A DNA stretch of 64,000 bases from Paenibacillus marchantiae (GTDB taxonomy: Bacteria > Bacillota > Bacilli > Paenibacillales > Paenibacillaceae). Position 1 is the first letter of the stretch. Every line of letters begins with the position of its first letter. Below the pieces are notes generated by a model. It was not told where the DNA came from and made no database searches. It saw only the letters and a list, made by a program, of their open reading frames with translations. The stretch is from assembly GCF_028771845.1 (NCBI RefSeq), contig NZ_CP118270.1:5394001-5458000 (forward strand), given 5' to 3'. The translations under genes were made by a program, and so were the position numbers. Positions 1-8,799 of the stretch are shown piece after piece.

Positions 1-283
1 TATATACTTCATAAGGAACCTTGCTCATTTTTTTCTTCACCTCAACAAAAAATTTGAATATCAAGTTCCGCTGTTATAATATTATTATACACCTGTTTCA
101 CTGCATACGTCAAAGATATCCGTAATTTTTTTATGTTTCCTTCCGGATTGTATGTATAACAGGGGCTTAATATTGGTATAACAGCATAATACATGTTTGC
201 GTATTTGACCTATCCCCGCACAAGGTTAATCTTACCGTATTGCGCGGTCGAATGCAAAAATTAACCGAGAAAGGTGACGTTTT
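1..283. other. Intergenic region upstream of the esterase
   Basis: No gene is recognised here. The region is AT-rich. A TTGAAT (54-59) and TATAAT (75-80) pair has a 15-base spacer, shorter than the usual 17, so it is only a weak promoter candidate. A ribosome binding site (AAAGGTGA) precedes the esterase ATG at 284. Confidence 0.4.
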
Positions 284-1018
284 ATGACGGATTCCCGCTA
301 TTTGAAACGCACGATTGTAAAGGAAGAGATTGAGAGCCGCTATCTCGGAGAGAAGCGCACATTACGAATTTATCTTCCCCCAGGCTATAACGAATTGTTA
401 TCTTACCCTGTCGTATATTGTCAGGACGGTGAAGAATTTTTCAACTTTGGACGTATCGCCACCACTGCCAACCGCATCATTCTCGACGAGGGAGCCGAAC
501 CTTTCATTATAGTAGGAGTTCAGGTTGACGTGTCTGTAAGAACTCAGGAATACGCCCCTTTCGGCGATCGGTTCAAGGCGTATACCTCATGCTTCGCTGA
601 AGAGATTATTCCCTATGTAGAAGAGAAATATCCTGTGCGCCGCTCTCCGCAGGAACGTGTTCTTGCCGGAGACTCACTGGGTGGCAGCGTTTCACTTCAT
701 CTTGCTCTACTCTATCCAGACCTGTTTACACGTGTCATCAGCATGTCTGGGGCTTACTACTCCGCTTCCCAGGAGATCTACGCTGCAGCTGAAGACTTGT
801 CCTGGTTATCGATCTGGATGATTGTTGGTTTGCAGGAGACTGCCTTTGAAGCCGATACCGGCACATATGATTTTGTTCAATTAAACCGGGATACCCGTGA
901 TTTGCTGGAAAAACGAGGTGCGCTTGTCTCCTATCAGGAGAAAGACGGGCATCACCAATGGGGATTCTGGCAGAACGAGCTGCCGGAAGCATTGCTTTAC
1001 TTTCTTCAAGAAAATTAA
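284..1018 (+). CDS. Alpha/beta-hydrolase esterase (Fes/YbbA-like)
   Basis: This 244-residue protein has the esterase fold of the enterochelin esterase/esterase D superfamily. The nucleophile elbow GDSLGG places the catalytic Ser near residue 131, and a DGHH segment near residue 222 supplies the likely catalytic His. There is no signal peptide, so it should be cytoplasmic. Bacillus relatives such as BesA hydrolyse ferric-siderophore lactones, but no siderophore genes are nearby, so the substrate is open. It is a single gene with a good ribosome binding site (AAAGGTGA) before ATG. A GCGGC...GCCGC hairpin at about 1033-1052 may end its transcript. Confidence 0.85.
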   Translation: MTDSRYLKRTIVKEEIESRYLGEKRTLRIYLPPGYNELLSYPVVYCQDGEEFFNFGRIATTANRIILDEGAEPFIIVGVQVDVSVRTQEYAPFGDRFKAYTSCFAEEIIPYVEEKYPVRRSPQERVLAGDSLGGSVSLHLALLYPDLFTRVISMSGAYYSASQEIYAAAEDLSWLSIWMIVGLQETAFEADTGTYDFVQLNRDTRDLLEKRGALVSYQEKDGHHQWGFWQNELPEALLYFLQEN

Positions 1019-1091
1019 TTCGATTATTGAACAGGCGGCTGAAATGCCGCTTATGTTTTACATTCACATGGTACCGCTTACATGAACGTTC

Positions 1092-1116
1092 AAAAAAGAA
1101 GCAGGCTCACCTGCTT
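1092..1116 (-). terminator. Rho-independent terminator of the phosphatase transcript
   Basis: Read on the minus strand, AAGCAGG-tgag-CCTGCTT is followed by a T-rich run (CTTTTTTG). It lies downstream of the low-molecular-weight phosphatase stop. Confidence 0.7.
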
Positions 1117-1176
1117 GTCCGTTCCAGCTTCTTCTCTTGTATCACACAAGTCATTCCTAGAGAACATCACCAATTG

Positions 1177-1647
1177 TTATATCAAAGAATGTTCCTTTTC
1201 AATCCGATCCATCAACACGTCGCAGCCTGCATCAACCAGCCTGTATACTTCTTCAAAATTCCCCGTATAATACGGGTCGGGTACTTCACGGAGCGTCTCG
1301 TTCGGCAGCAGATCCATCATCTTGATAATTTCCGCATCCTCACCACCTGTTACACTTCTTACGTTAGCTGCGTTGGAATCATCCATGCATATAATGTAAT
1401 CAAAATGTGTGAAGTCCGCACTCGCAAATTGTCTTGCCGCCATGTTGGCATAAGAAATTTGATATGAATCCAGCAATGATCGTGTCCCCTCATGCGGAGG
1501 TTTTCCAACATGCCAGTCTCCTGTACCTGCTGAGTCCACTGAAATCTGCTGATCAAGTCCTCTTTCACTCACTTTATGACGGAGGACAGCCTCAGCCATT
1601 GGTGAGCGGCATATGTTGCCTAAACATACAAACAAAACGTTAATCAT
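1177..1647 (-). CDS. Low molecular weight protein-tyrosine phosphatase
   Basis: This 156-residue cytoplasmic phosphatase belongs to the LMW-PTP family. The P-loop VCLGNICRS at residues 7-15 contains the CX5R catalytic motif (Cys8, Arg14). The DPYY motif near residue 122 provides the general acid Asp. Length is normal for the family. Family members dephosphorylate tyrosine, or arginine in some Firmicutes; which applies here cannot be told from sequence. It begins one base after the stop of the upstream membrane protein, whose last codons hold its ribosome binding site (AAGGGGGAA), so the two are co-transcribed. Confidence 0.92.
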   Translation of the reverse strand: MINVLFVCLGNICRSPMAEAVLRHKVSERGLDQQISVDSAGTGDWHVGKPPHEGTRSLLDSYQISYANMAARQFASADFTHFDYIICMDDSNAANVRSVTGGEDAEIIKMMDLLPNETLREVPDPYYTGNFEEVYRLVDAGCDVLMDRIEKEHSLI

Positions 1648-1648
1648 G

Positions 1649-2323
1649 TTATTCCCCCTTACTCAAGGTGCGGTTAAGTGGCGCTGGTGCTGTCTGAGGT
1701 TTCACACTCTCCGTTTGTACCAGAGAACGACGAGGCAGCTTCCATTTATAATGAACAGAACACATTCGGAAGAACACAACTGCGGCGAAACATATTAACA
1801 GCCCAACGTTGGTTGTGAACCATCCCATACCTATGGCAAAACCAGCTGTTATTGCCCACACGGCATAAATTTCATCACGCAGTACCAATGGCTTCCTGCC
1901 AGCCAGCAGATCACGAATGATTCCTCCGCCTATACCGGTCATCACTGCGGCTACAATAACCGCACTAATGGGATGTCCCATATTGGCTGCGTATAACGCC
2001 CCTTGAATCGCAAATGCTGCAAGTCCAATCGCATCGAACAGCGCTTCTGTCCGCTTCCAGTGACCAATCCACTTAAGAGGTAGTACGAAAGCAATCGCTA
2101 CAGATATAAGGGCGAGCATAATCAGCATTCCCTGGCTCCACAGCATCGTTACGGGTACACCAATGAGAACATTACGAATGACTCCGCCTCCAAATGCGGT
2201 CACGAGTCCCAGTACCAGCACACCTAAAATATCATATTCCTCTTCCATTGCCACGAAAGCTCCGGACATTGCAAATGCAATGGTACCTATAATGCTGAAT
2301 ACTTCAAAAATGTGCAAGTCCAA
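1649..2323 (-). CDS. TRIC-type cation channel family membrane protein (YicG/UPF0126)
   Basis: This protein of about 224 residues has six to seven hydrophobic segments and two glycine-rich repeats (AFGGGVIRN and GIGGGIIRD) that define the prokaryotic TRIC/UPF0126 family. Members form trimeric cation channels in the inner membrane; the physiological ion is not evident here. Two TTG starts are possible. The one at 2332 abuts the GTGAGG ribosome binding site, so the TTG at 2323, about nine bases downstream of it, is preferred. The C-terminal tail after about residue 195 is basic and probably cytoplasmic. It is the first gene of an operon with the phosphatase. Confidence 0.85.
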   Translation of the reverse strand: MDLHIFEVFSIIGTIAFAMSGAFVAMEEEYDILGVLVLGLVTAFGGGVIRNVLIGVPVTMLWSQGMLIMLALISVAIAFVLPLKWIGHWKRTEALFDAIGLAAFAIQGALYAANMGHPISAVIVAAVMTGIGGGIIRDLLAGRKPLVLRDEIYAVWAITAGFAIGMGWFTTNVGLLICFAAVVFFRMCSVHYKWKLPRRSLVQTESVKPQTAPAPLNRTLSKGE

Positions 2324-2504
2324 CCTGTTCAAACCTCACTTTTCAAGTCATCTCCATGTTGCTCTACCCATTGTATCCGCGCATGCCGAAATTGTGCAAC
2401 CACATTTTGTGGATTATACTGGTTTTGTGAATGATTTTTGCATCATTCTAACACCTTAATTAGAAGTGAATTGTTTCTTTATTGATTAGGAAGGATGAAA
2501 TAGA

Positions 2505-3146
2505 ATGACTAAGAAACGAATTGTTATTTTTACGGGGGGAAACCTCTCTCCTCAATTTCTAAAAGAAATCGGTAAGGATGACATCATTATCGCAGCTGAT
2601 CGTGGGGCGTTGTTCTTAATAGAACATGGGATTCAACCACATATCGCAGTAGGTGATTTTGATTCCATTACCGAACAGGAACGGGAGAAGGTACGAGATA
2701 ACAGCGAACGGATAATCACCTGTGATCCTGTGCATAAGGATTTGACCGATACCGAGATGGCATTTGAAACAGCATTGGATCTTGAGCCTACTGACATTCT
2801 TATGTTGGGCGCAACGGGCACACGCATGGATCATACACTGGCTAACGTACATATTATGGTCCGCGCTATGCAGCATCATATTTCCTGTACTCTGCAGGAT
2901 GAACACAATTATATGATGCTAACGACCTCCGAAGCTTTTGTGGAAGACCGCGGATATGAGTACATCTCCCTGCTCCCACTTACTAATGAAGTAACAGGTA
3001 TCACACTGGAAGGTTTCATGTACCCGCTAGATCAAGCTACTATACGCATGGGACAATCTTTGGGGATTAGCAACAAACTGCTCGGAAAGTCTGGCACCGT
3101 CTCTATTGATAGTGGGTTATTACTCATTATTCAGAGCAAAGATTAA
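2505..3146 (+). CDS. thiN: Thiamine diphosphokinase
   Basis: The 213-residue protein transfers pyrophosphate from ATP to thiamine, giving thiamine diphosphate (TPP), in the cytoplasm. Diagnostic stretches are AADRGA (about residue 31), AVGDFDS (about 49), TDTEMA (about 81) and GATGTRMDHTLAN (about 101-113), which form the catalytic and Mg-ATP site of thiamine pyrophosphokinases. Length matches Bacillus YloS/ThiN. It is divergent from the TRIC gene and followed by a strong terminator. It is not in the riboswitch-controlled thiazole operon 2 kb away but supplies a later step of the same cofactor pathway. Confidence 0.93.
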   Translation: MTKKRIVIFTGGNLSPQFLKEIGKDDIIIAADRGALFLIEHGIQPHIAVGDFDSITEQEREKVRDNSERIITCDPVHKDLTDTEMAFETALDLEPTDILMLGATGTRMDHTLANVHIMVRAMQHHISCTLQDEHNYMMLTTSEAFVEDRGYEYISLLPLTNEVTGITLEGFMYPLDQATIRMGQSLGISNKLLGKSGTVSIDSGLLLIIQSKD

Positions 3147-3214
3147 CCTTCCGCCTATACTTATTACGTTTTTGTAACCTATGATTTAGATTAAAAATAA
3201 GAGCATAAAACAAC

Positions 3215-3245
3215 AAAGACCCTTGAATATCAAGGGTCTTTTCTA
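3215..3245 (+). terminator. Rho-independent terminator after thiN
   Basis: Perfect 11-bp stem AAAGACCCTTG / CAAGGGTCTTT with a 5-base loop followed by TTTT. Confidence 0.9.
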
Positions 3246-3376
3246 TTTTTGTAACATTCGAGCTTCGTCAATGATTAATTTTTTGACATTTTTAATGGTA
3301 TTTTAATAAACAAACCCAAACCGTTGCGGCCCTAGGGAGAATCAGGTTCCATCCAATTTCTAGGCTGTTACAAAGC

Positions 3377-3385
3377 TGTTATACT
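3377..3385 (+). promoter_or_regulatory. Possible extended -10 promoter for the NlpC/P60 gene
   Basis: TGTTATACT matches an extended -10 (TGnTATACT) 43 bases before the ATG. The -35 region is poor. A separate TTGACA occurs at 3283-3288 with only a weak -10 after it. Confidence 0.35.
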
Positions 3386-3427
3386 CGCTCTAGCAACTAA
3401 ACGAAAACGAATTTTGGAGGTACTCAC

Positions 3428-3928
3428 ATGAAAACAAACATCTTTGTCCAAAAGGCCGTAACCGTCGGGTTGTGCGCTACACTAGGTTTTGGAGCTGTAT
3501 TAATGACTAATGCACCTGTCGCACAGGCAGCAAGCGCTTCTGTATCCACAGGACAACAAATCGTGAATTATGGTAAAACCTTTACAGGAACTCCATATAA
3601 ATTTGGTGCGTCAACTTCTACAACTAAAAATTTTGACTGCTCTTCTTTTATGAAATACATCTTCAAAAAGTATGGTGTAGACCTGCCACGTACATCCGTT
3701 AAGCAATCCCAAGAAGGTGTAGCTGTTTCCAAAGCTAATCTGCAAGTGGGAGATCTCGTCTTCTTCTCCAGCGGTAGTCGCTCTACAGGCTCCAATATTA
3801 CTCACGTAGGCGTATATGCAGGCGACGGAAAAGTTCTGCACACGTACGGATCACCAGGTGTAACTCTCTCCGACTTGAACTCGGGGAACTGGAAAAAAAC
3901 ATATATTAAAGCTCGCCGCGTACTGTAG
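3428..3928 (+). CDS. Secreted NlpC/P60 family cell-wall endopeptidase
   Basis: The 166-residue protein starts with a Sec signal peptide (basic MKTN, hydrophobic 10-28, cleavage likely after AQA near residue 34). The mature part is a bare C40 peptidase domain. Cys71 in FDCSSFMKY, His126 in THVGVYAG and His138 form the expected catalytic triad. Such enzymes cleave D-gamma-glutamyl-diaminopimelate bonds in peptidoglycan stem peptides. No SH3 or LysM wall-binding domain is present, unlike LytE/CwlS types. It is a single gene with a strong ribosome binding site (TTGGAGG) and its own terminator. Confidence 0.93.
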   Translation: MKTNIFVQKAVTVGLCATLGFGAVLMTNAPVAQAASASVSTGQQIVNYGKTFTGTPYKFGASTSTTKNFDCSSFMKYIFKKYGVDLPRTSVKQSQEGVAVSKANLQVGDLVFFSSGSRSTGSNITHVGVYAGDGKVLHTYGSPGVTLSDLNSGNWKKTYIKARRVL

Positions 3929-3956
3929 CTCATATTTTAAAGATAACGAAGCGCGT

Positions 3957-3985
3957 GGGGCCGGATCTGATGATCCGGTCCTTTT
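3957..3985 (+). terminator. Rho-independent terminator after the NlpC/P60 gene
   Basis: GGCCGGATC-tgat-GATCCGGTC stem followed by CTTTT. Confidence 0.85.
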
Positions 3986-4063
3986 ATATTTACCCAATGA
4001 AGTTCTCTCTCCAAACAGGAGTTATGTGGAAAACAGACACTGAGTTCTTTGAGACGACCTCTT

Positions 4064-4753
4064 TTATTGGGTATGAAGCATATAACCGATGCCACGAACG
4101 GTATGAATTAATTTGACACTCCTCCCCTTATCCACCTTCACTCGTAAATGTTTGATATATACATCCACCACATTGGTATCCATTGCAAAATCATACCCCC
4201 ATACTTCCCTTAAAATAACGCTCCGGGGACACGCCTCATTCACATGACGAGCCAAAAATTCCAGCAATTCGTATTCTTTTGGAGTTAATACCAGATATTC
4301 GCCTGCACGACTTACACGACGTGAACGCAGATTGACCTTGAGGTCATGTACAACAATGACTTCTTCATCTTCCTGTGAAGCATGCGAGAACACACGTAAA
4401 AGATTCCGTATTCTGGCCATCATCACATTACCGTGAATAGGTGCTTCCATCACATCATTAGCGCCGTAATCGAGTAATTCCACAATCAATTCAGGCGATA
4501 TCTTGGGAGTTATCACAAGTAATGGGGAGGTGACACCTACGTGCACAAAAGACTCTAGTCCATTTTTCAGGGTATCTTCATGACATCCTTCATTCATTAA
4601 TATGATCATATTAAGATTCGTGAGTGTTAGTTCAGAAATACGGTTCAGATCTGTCCATTCCATTTGCTCGACTTGGTACCCTTCTGCACACAGTATGCCT
4701 TGAATAAAAGAAACCAGATCGCCCCTGCCAACCAGTAATATGGATGTTTTCAT
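4064..4753 (-). CDS. OmpR/PhoB-type response regulator with degenerate receiver
   Basis: This 229-residue DNA-binding protein has an N-terminal receiver-like domain (about 1-120) and a C-terminal winged helix (about 130-228) with the usual LTPKEYELLEFL and VRGIGYML signatures. The receiver lacks the canonical residues. The acidic pair after ILLV is Gly-Arg, the phospho-acceptor position in IILMNEG is not Asp, and the invariant Lys of the KP motif is Ala (MEAPI). Only the Thr of VITPK is kept. No histidine kinase is adjacent. It is therefore inferred to be an atypical regulator that does not depend on Asp phosphorylation. Confidence 0.88.
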   Translation of the reverse strand: MKTSILLVGRGDLVSFIQGILCAEGYQVEQMEWTDLNRISELTLTNLNMIILMNEGCHEDTLKNGLESFVHVGVTSPLLVITPKISPELIVELLDYGANDVMEAPIHGNVMMARIRNLLRVFSHASQEDEEVIVVHDLKVNLRSRRVSRAGEYLVLTPKEYELLEFLARHVNEACPRSVILREVWGYDFAMDTNVVDVYIKHLRVKVDKGRSVKLIHTVRGIGYMLHTQ

Positions 4754-4874
4754 TTTTTCACCCGGCCTGTCTTGTACGCTGCTACATTTGTTGGTTTAAA
4801 CTACACTTGGTCTCCACATCCTTGTGACCACTGTGCATCGCAGCATTGTTGTATGTTTATCATGCCGTAAAATG

Positions 4875-4902
4875 AAAAAGTCCATTCCCGGAAGGAACGG
4901 AC
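4875..4902 (-). terminator. Terminator of the thi operon
   Basis: On the minus strand GTCCGTTCC-ttccg-GGAATGGAC is followed by TTTTTC, just downstream of thiF. Confidence 0.8.
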
Positions 4903-4926
4903 GCGGAACATTCATTTGATTTTTCT

Positions 4927-5976
4927 CTAACCAAAGTACCGGTGAACCAGCGTACGCGCCTCTGCCGTGTCTTTTGTTCCATGAACAAGGACACGACCAT
5001 CCTGAAAAATGACCATCCTGTGCGCTCCCGTTGTAAAAGAAACCAAAAATGGATTAACCTCCACTTTGCCTTCATCCAACTTGCCGAGACGATCAGCCGT
5101 ATGTTGTAAATCCAGATTCATTCGCCGTGAAGGGCGAATCTGTACCGTATCCCTACCACATAATACGTCTGTTTTTTCCAGGTTTGAGGCAGAGAGGTAC
5201 GGATAGTTAGACTTTACACCGCAGGAAGGACAATCTTCTTTTCGGGCACCGTCGACGTTAATGGATATGTATTCATTTCTCCACACATCGAATGATAACA
5301 ACTTGCGTCTCAGTGCACCTGAATTACCACTGAGAAGCTTCATTGCTTCGGCAGTCTGATTAGCGGTAACCATCTGCACCGCCTGAGGGATAATGCCTGA
5401 TGTATCACAGGTATCCCCACCTAACGGAACCTCTCCCAACAAACAGTTTAAACAAGGCGTTTCTCCAGGCAGAAACGTGTAGGTAATACCATAACTGCCC
5501 ACACATCCTCCGTAAATCCACGGAATACGATACTTCTGAGACATATCATTTATTAATAGCCGGGTATCAAAATTATCTGTTGCATCCATGATCAAGTCTG
5601 CGTTCTGAACCAGTTCTTCCAGTTCATCTACTCTGACGTCCATCACTTTGCCTACAACCTCAACGTTAGAATTAATGTCAGATAGGCGCTTCTTCGCTGC
5701 CATCGCTTTGGGCATTCGCTGAATGGCGTCTTGCTCAATATATAATTGCTGTCGCTGTAGGTTGCTCCACTCCACATAGTCACGATCTGCAATAGTAATA
5801 TGGCCAATTCCTGAACGTACCAATGTTTCCGCAATACCCGTACCAAGCGCGCCCGCTCCAACAATTAATACTTTGCTGTTATTCAATCTATGCTGACCTT
5901 CCTTACCGATAGGTGCATACCGTTCCTGTCTGGAATAGCGGTCTCCCTGTTCAGAAGATCGTGTCTGATTAGTCAT
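4927..5976 (-). CDS. thiF: ThiF/MoeB-family sulfur-carrier adenylyltransferase
   Basis: The 349-residue E1-like enzyme adenylates the C-terminal glycine of ThiS so it can receive sulfur for thiazole synthesis. The Rossmann nucleotide site GAGALGTGI (about 41-49), the DRDYVEWSNLQRQ segment and the MDATDNFDTR motif are typical of ThiF/MoeB. CPSCG and a CLNC pair give the zinc site. The C-terminal 100 residues are not a rhodanese domain and resemble the ubiquitin-like/adenylation tail seen in Bacillales ThiF. Its ATG overlaps the thiG stop by 4 bases, so it is translationally coupled and last in the operon. Confidence 0.93.
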   Translation of the reverse strand: MTNQTRSSEQGDRYSRQERYAPIGKEGQHRLNNSKVLIVGAGALGTGIAETLVRSGIGHITIADRDYVEWSNLQRQQLYIEQDAIQRMPKAMAAKKRLSDINSNVEVVGKVMDVRVDELEELVQNADLIMDATDNFDTRLLINDMSQKYRIPWIYGGCVGSYGITYTFLPGETPCLNCLLGEVPLGGDTCDTSGIIPQAVQMVTANQTAEAMKLLSGNSGALRRKLLSFDVWRNEYISINVDGARKEDCPSCGVKSNYPYLSASNLEKTDVLCGRDTVQIRPSRRMNLDLQHTADRLGKLDEGKVEVNPFLVSFTTGAHRMVIFQDGRVLVHGTKDTAEARTLVHRYFG

Positions 5977-6740
5977 GTATGAACCATTCCTTCCGCCGGA
6001 CTACTCGCTGCTGCATAGCGCTTAACGGGAATCATGCCTGCCTCATAAGCCAGTCTGCCTGCTTCAACCCCCATTCGCATTGCCTTCGCCATCTTCACCG
6101 GATCTCCGGACCCGGAGACAGCCGTATTCAACAATACACCGTCAGCTCCCAGCTCCATCGCATGAGCAGCATCTTTAGGTGCTCGAAGTCCTGCATCCAC
6201 AATAACAGGAACGACGGCTTGTTCAATAATAATCTCCAGATTATAGGGATTAATAATTCCTCTCCCCGCCCCTATCGGTGAAGCCCCAGGCATAACAGCA
6301 TGTACGCCGAGTAGTTGCAATCGCTTGGCCAGAATAACATCGTCTGAGATATAAGGCAGTACTGTAAAGCCCTTTTCAAGCAAGATCTCGCAAGCTTTAT
6401 AGGTTTCAATTGGGTCAGGAAGTAATGTGATTCCGTCGCCGATAACTTCTACTTTTATCATATCACAAAGTCCTGAAGCCCGAGCTAGTTCAGCGATTCG
6501 CACAGCTTCCTCTGCTGTTGCAGCACCCGCTGTATTCGGAAGTAGGGTATACCTTTTCAAGTCCAGTGTGTCCAGAAAGTGCTGTTTGTTCCGATCTTCC
6601 AGATTCAAACGCCGAACCGCGAACGTTAATACTTCCGTACCGGAGGCTTCAACCGCCTGGCTCTGCACTTCCAAGTCCGAAAATTTGCCTGTACCCAGCA
6701 GCAATCTAGACTCAAACGTATAATTTCCAATCCTCAACAT
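5973..6740 (-). CDS. thiG: Thiazole synthase
   Basis: The 255-residue TIM-barrel enzyme condenses deoxyxylulose 5-phosphate, dehydroglycine and ThiS thiocarboxylate into the thiazole phosphate. MIKVEVIGD contains the Schiff-base lysine. The phosphate-binding loops VMPGASPIGAG and ELGADGVLLNTAVS are conserved. Length is that of other ThiG proteins (about 255). It lies 3 bases after thiS and overlaps thiF by 4 bases, consistent with the ThiF-ThiS-ThiG assembly working as one pathway unit. Confidence 0.97.
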   Translation of the reverse strand: MLRIGNYTFESRLLLGTGKFSDLEVQSQAVEASGTEVLTFAVRRLNLEDRNKQHFLDTLDLKRYTLLPNTAGAATAEEAVRIAELARASGLCDMIKVEVIGDGITLLPDPIETYKACEILLEKGFTVLPYISDDVILAKRLQLLGVHAVMPGASPIGAGRGIINPYNLEIIIEQAVVPVIVDAGLRAPKDAAHAMELGADGVLLNTAVSGSGDPVKMAKAMRMGVEAGRLAYEAGMIPVKRYAAASSPAEGMVHT

Positions 6741-6743
6741 AAT

Positions 6744-6947
6744 TCAACCGCCTCCCACAAAATGTACAATTTCAATTCGGTCTCCGTCTCTTAACGCCGT
6801 CGTTTCATGATATTCCCGCGTTAAAATTTGCCGATTCAATTCAACCACGACGGTTTTTACTTGCAAATTAAATGAATGGAGCAATTTATCTACACGATTT
6901 AAGCTATCTTCAATTTGCATGGTTTGTCCGTTGACAATGATGTTCAC
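6744..6947 (-). CDS. thiS: Sulfur carrier protein ThiS
   Basis: A 67-residue ubiquitin-like sulfur carrier. It ends in HFVGGG, the C-terminal glycine tail that is adenylated by ThiF and thiocarboxylated. The GTG start at 6947 is chosen because AAAGGAGAT lies 5-6 bases upstream. A longer reading frame to 7022 lies inside thiO and has no ribosome binding site. The GTG overlaps the thiO stop by 4 bases (GTGA), giving coupled translation. Confidence 0.95.
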   Translation of the reverse strand: MNIIVNGQTMQIEDSLNRVDKLLHSFNLQVKTVVVELNRQILTREYHETTALRDGDRIEIVHFVGGG

Positions 6948-8185
6948 TGCAACATCTCCTTTATGTTCAAACGTTCTGGACAAAGGTCCTGAATCCCCAG
7001 TTCTTCCGAGGTTTTGCCACAAATCAAGTCAGCCATAAGGCTGGCTGTAATTGCACTAAGCAATATGCCGTTACGATAATGTCCAAAAGCAGCGAATAAA
7101 CCCGGTACACTATCACAAGCCCCCACATAGGGCAATCCATCCGGAGTCGAAGGACGGACACCAGCCCACGCTCGGATAAAATGTGCTTCCTTCATGCCAG
7201 GTACCCAGTTTGTTGCAGCTGCAAGCAGCTTCTGAATGCCTTGTACCGAAACTTTCATGTCTGTTCTTCCAGGAAGGCTTGTTGCACCGATCCATACTTC
7301 TCCATTGGCTTTGGGAACAATATATATATCCTCTGCATACACCGTTTTGTCTGGCCTGTACCCGGCATGGTGGGGAGAAAACTGCACGGCTGCAATCTCC
7401 CCCTTTACTGGTAAAACAGGCGATTTCAGACCTACATGTCTCATCAATTCTTCACCATGTAACCCTGTAGCAATAATGACATTTCTCGATGTCATCGTTC
7501 CTATTGAAGTCTCGATTCCTTGCACACCGTTTACATTCGTATGCAAACGGACATCCTGTACCCCTTCCATCACCCTTGCACCCATGGCTTGAGCCGATCT
7601 GACATAAGCCTGCGTTAAGTTGACAGGAAGAACCTCGCTCTCGGAAGGTCTGTAAAATGCTCCATACGTATCCCTGTTTAACCATGAAGCTTCCTGTTGG
7701 ACAGCAATACGATCCCACCAAATATGTTCTGTAGATAAGGTAGACGATCTACGATCATTCTTGTAACTGCTGACCTCACTGTATGAACGAAAAGGAGTAA
7801 TAAATCCATGCTGTTGCAGCCCCATTTCCACTCCGCTAAGCGAACTGATCCGTTCCTTCTGCTCATGAAGCAAAGCTCTGCTCTGCCTTACAAGCTTTGC
7901 CATTACAGCATGAGTGAATTCCTCACTATCAGCAGCAAGCATGCCTGCGGCTGCACAGGAAGTTCCCCCAGCGATCCGCGCCCGCTCAACCAGAAGAACG
8001 TCATGGCCTCGAGTAGCGAGTTCACATGCGATGGCACATCCGATAACTCCTCCACCTACAATAATGGTTTCTGCATGAAGCTTGCCTCCAACTTCCGCTC
8101 CAACTTTACTTTCCGAAACGATTCCTGGATGATAGCCTGAACGATTCCTGCTTCGACTTCTTGCTTCCTCTCTCAAGATCTTCAT
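6944..8185 (-). CDS. thiO: Glycine oxidase (FAD-dependent)
   Basis: The 413-residue flavoenzyme oxidises glycine to the iminoacetate used by ThiG. The FAD-binding dinucleotide fold IIVGGGVIGCAIACEL starts near residue 41, and the C-terminal GHYRNGILL motif is typical of ThiO. About 38 basic, low-complexity residues precede the fold, longer than in Bacillus subtilis ThiO (369 residues). The start is nevertheless supported by its 4-base ATGA overlap with tenI, and no other in-frame start lies closer to the fold. It may be a disordered extension. Confidence 0.94.
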   Translation of the reverse strand: MKILREEARSRSRNRSGYHPGIVSESKVGAEVGGKLHAETIIVGGGVIGCAIACELATRGHDVLLVERARIAGGTSCAAAGMLAADSEEFTHAVMAKLVRQSRALLHEQKERISSLSGVEMGLQQHGFITPFRSYSEVSSYKNDRRSSTLSTEHIWWDRIAVQQEASWLNRDTYGAFYRPSESEVLPVNLTQAYVRSAQAMGARVMEGVQDVRLHTNVNGVQGIETSIGTMTSRNVIIATGLHGEELMRHVGLKSPVLPVKGEIAAVQFSPHHAGYRPDKTVYAEDIYIVPKANGEVWIGATSLPGRTDMKVSVQGIQKLLAAATNWVPGMKEAHFIRAWAGVRPSTPDGLPYVGACDSVPGLFAAFGHYRNGILLSAITASLMADLICGKTSEELGIQDLCPERLNIKEMLQ

Positions 8186-8799
8186 CTCCTTGGTTCGGCG
8201 TACTTGTCTGAATCCGTGATCGCCTGTCGCAATGAAGCGGCAGCTACTTCCGGCTTATCGGTCGTCCAAATCGTTGAAATTACAGCGGCTCCTCTAGCAC
8301 CAGCAGTTCGAATGGCAGCAATATTCTCAGGACTAATCCCGCCAATCGCGATCACGGGAATCGAAACATTAGAGCATACCTCAGCTAACGCACTTAGCCC
8401 TCTGGGTTCGCAATTCGGTTTACTATTTGAAGCATAGACATGCCCATAAAAGAGATAATCCGCTCCCTGTTCTTCTGCAACTTTTGCTTCTTCCAGAGAA
8501 TGAACCGATATGCCTACGCGCAGCCGATCGACTCTCCTCAACTCATCCTTATCATAGCTGCGAGTAACTGCTTGACCCCAATGCACACCACCAATTGAAG
8601 CATATTGATCCAGCTGATCTGAGCCATTCATAATGATTCGGACAGATGGAACACCTTGTGTTTTTAGACCTTGCGCCCAATACATCTGTTCTTCAAGGGT
8701 CAGCTTTTTTTCCCGAATGTGGATATAATCGACCCACCGCCATATACCCTTAGCAATATTCAGAAAAGAGTCCAAGTCTCCTGTACCTGGTGAAACCAC
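8182..8799 (-). CDS. tenI: Thiazole tautomerase TenI (ThiE paralogue)
   Basis: This TIM barrel is of the ThiE/TenI family. TenI aromatises the thiazole made by ThiG. VDYIHIREKKLT, GVHWG, GISVHSLEEA, DYLFYGHV and AIGGISPENI match the family; the sequence order and the neighbours thiO-thiS-thiG favour TenI over ThiE. The start is uncertain. The coordinate given is the first canonical in-frame start (GTG), but the frame is open upstream and encodes F-E-L-H just before it, which looks like conserved strand 1. The best ribosome binding site (GAGGAGG, about 8857-8865) has no ATG, GTG or TTG in frame behind it. Confidence 0.85.
   Translation of the reverse strand: MVSPGTGDLDSFLNIAKGIWRWVDYIHIREKKLTLEEQMYWAQGLKTQGVPSVRIIMNGSDQLDQYASIGGVHWGQAVTRSYDKDELRRVDRLRVGISVHSLEEAKVAEEQGADYLFYGHVYASNSKPNCEPRGLSALAEVCSNVSIPVIAIGGISPENIAAIRTAGARGAAVISTIWTTDKPEVAAASLRQAITDSDKYAEPRR

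Noticed and set aside
3247..3427. A c-di-AMP (ydaO) riboswitch before the NlpC/P60 gene
   Set aside because: Such elements are common ahead of wall hydrolases, but the conserved blocks are not present here.
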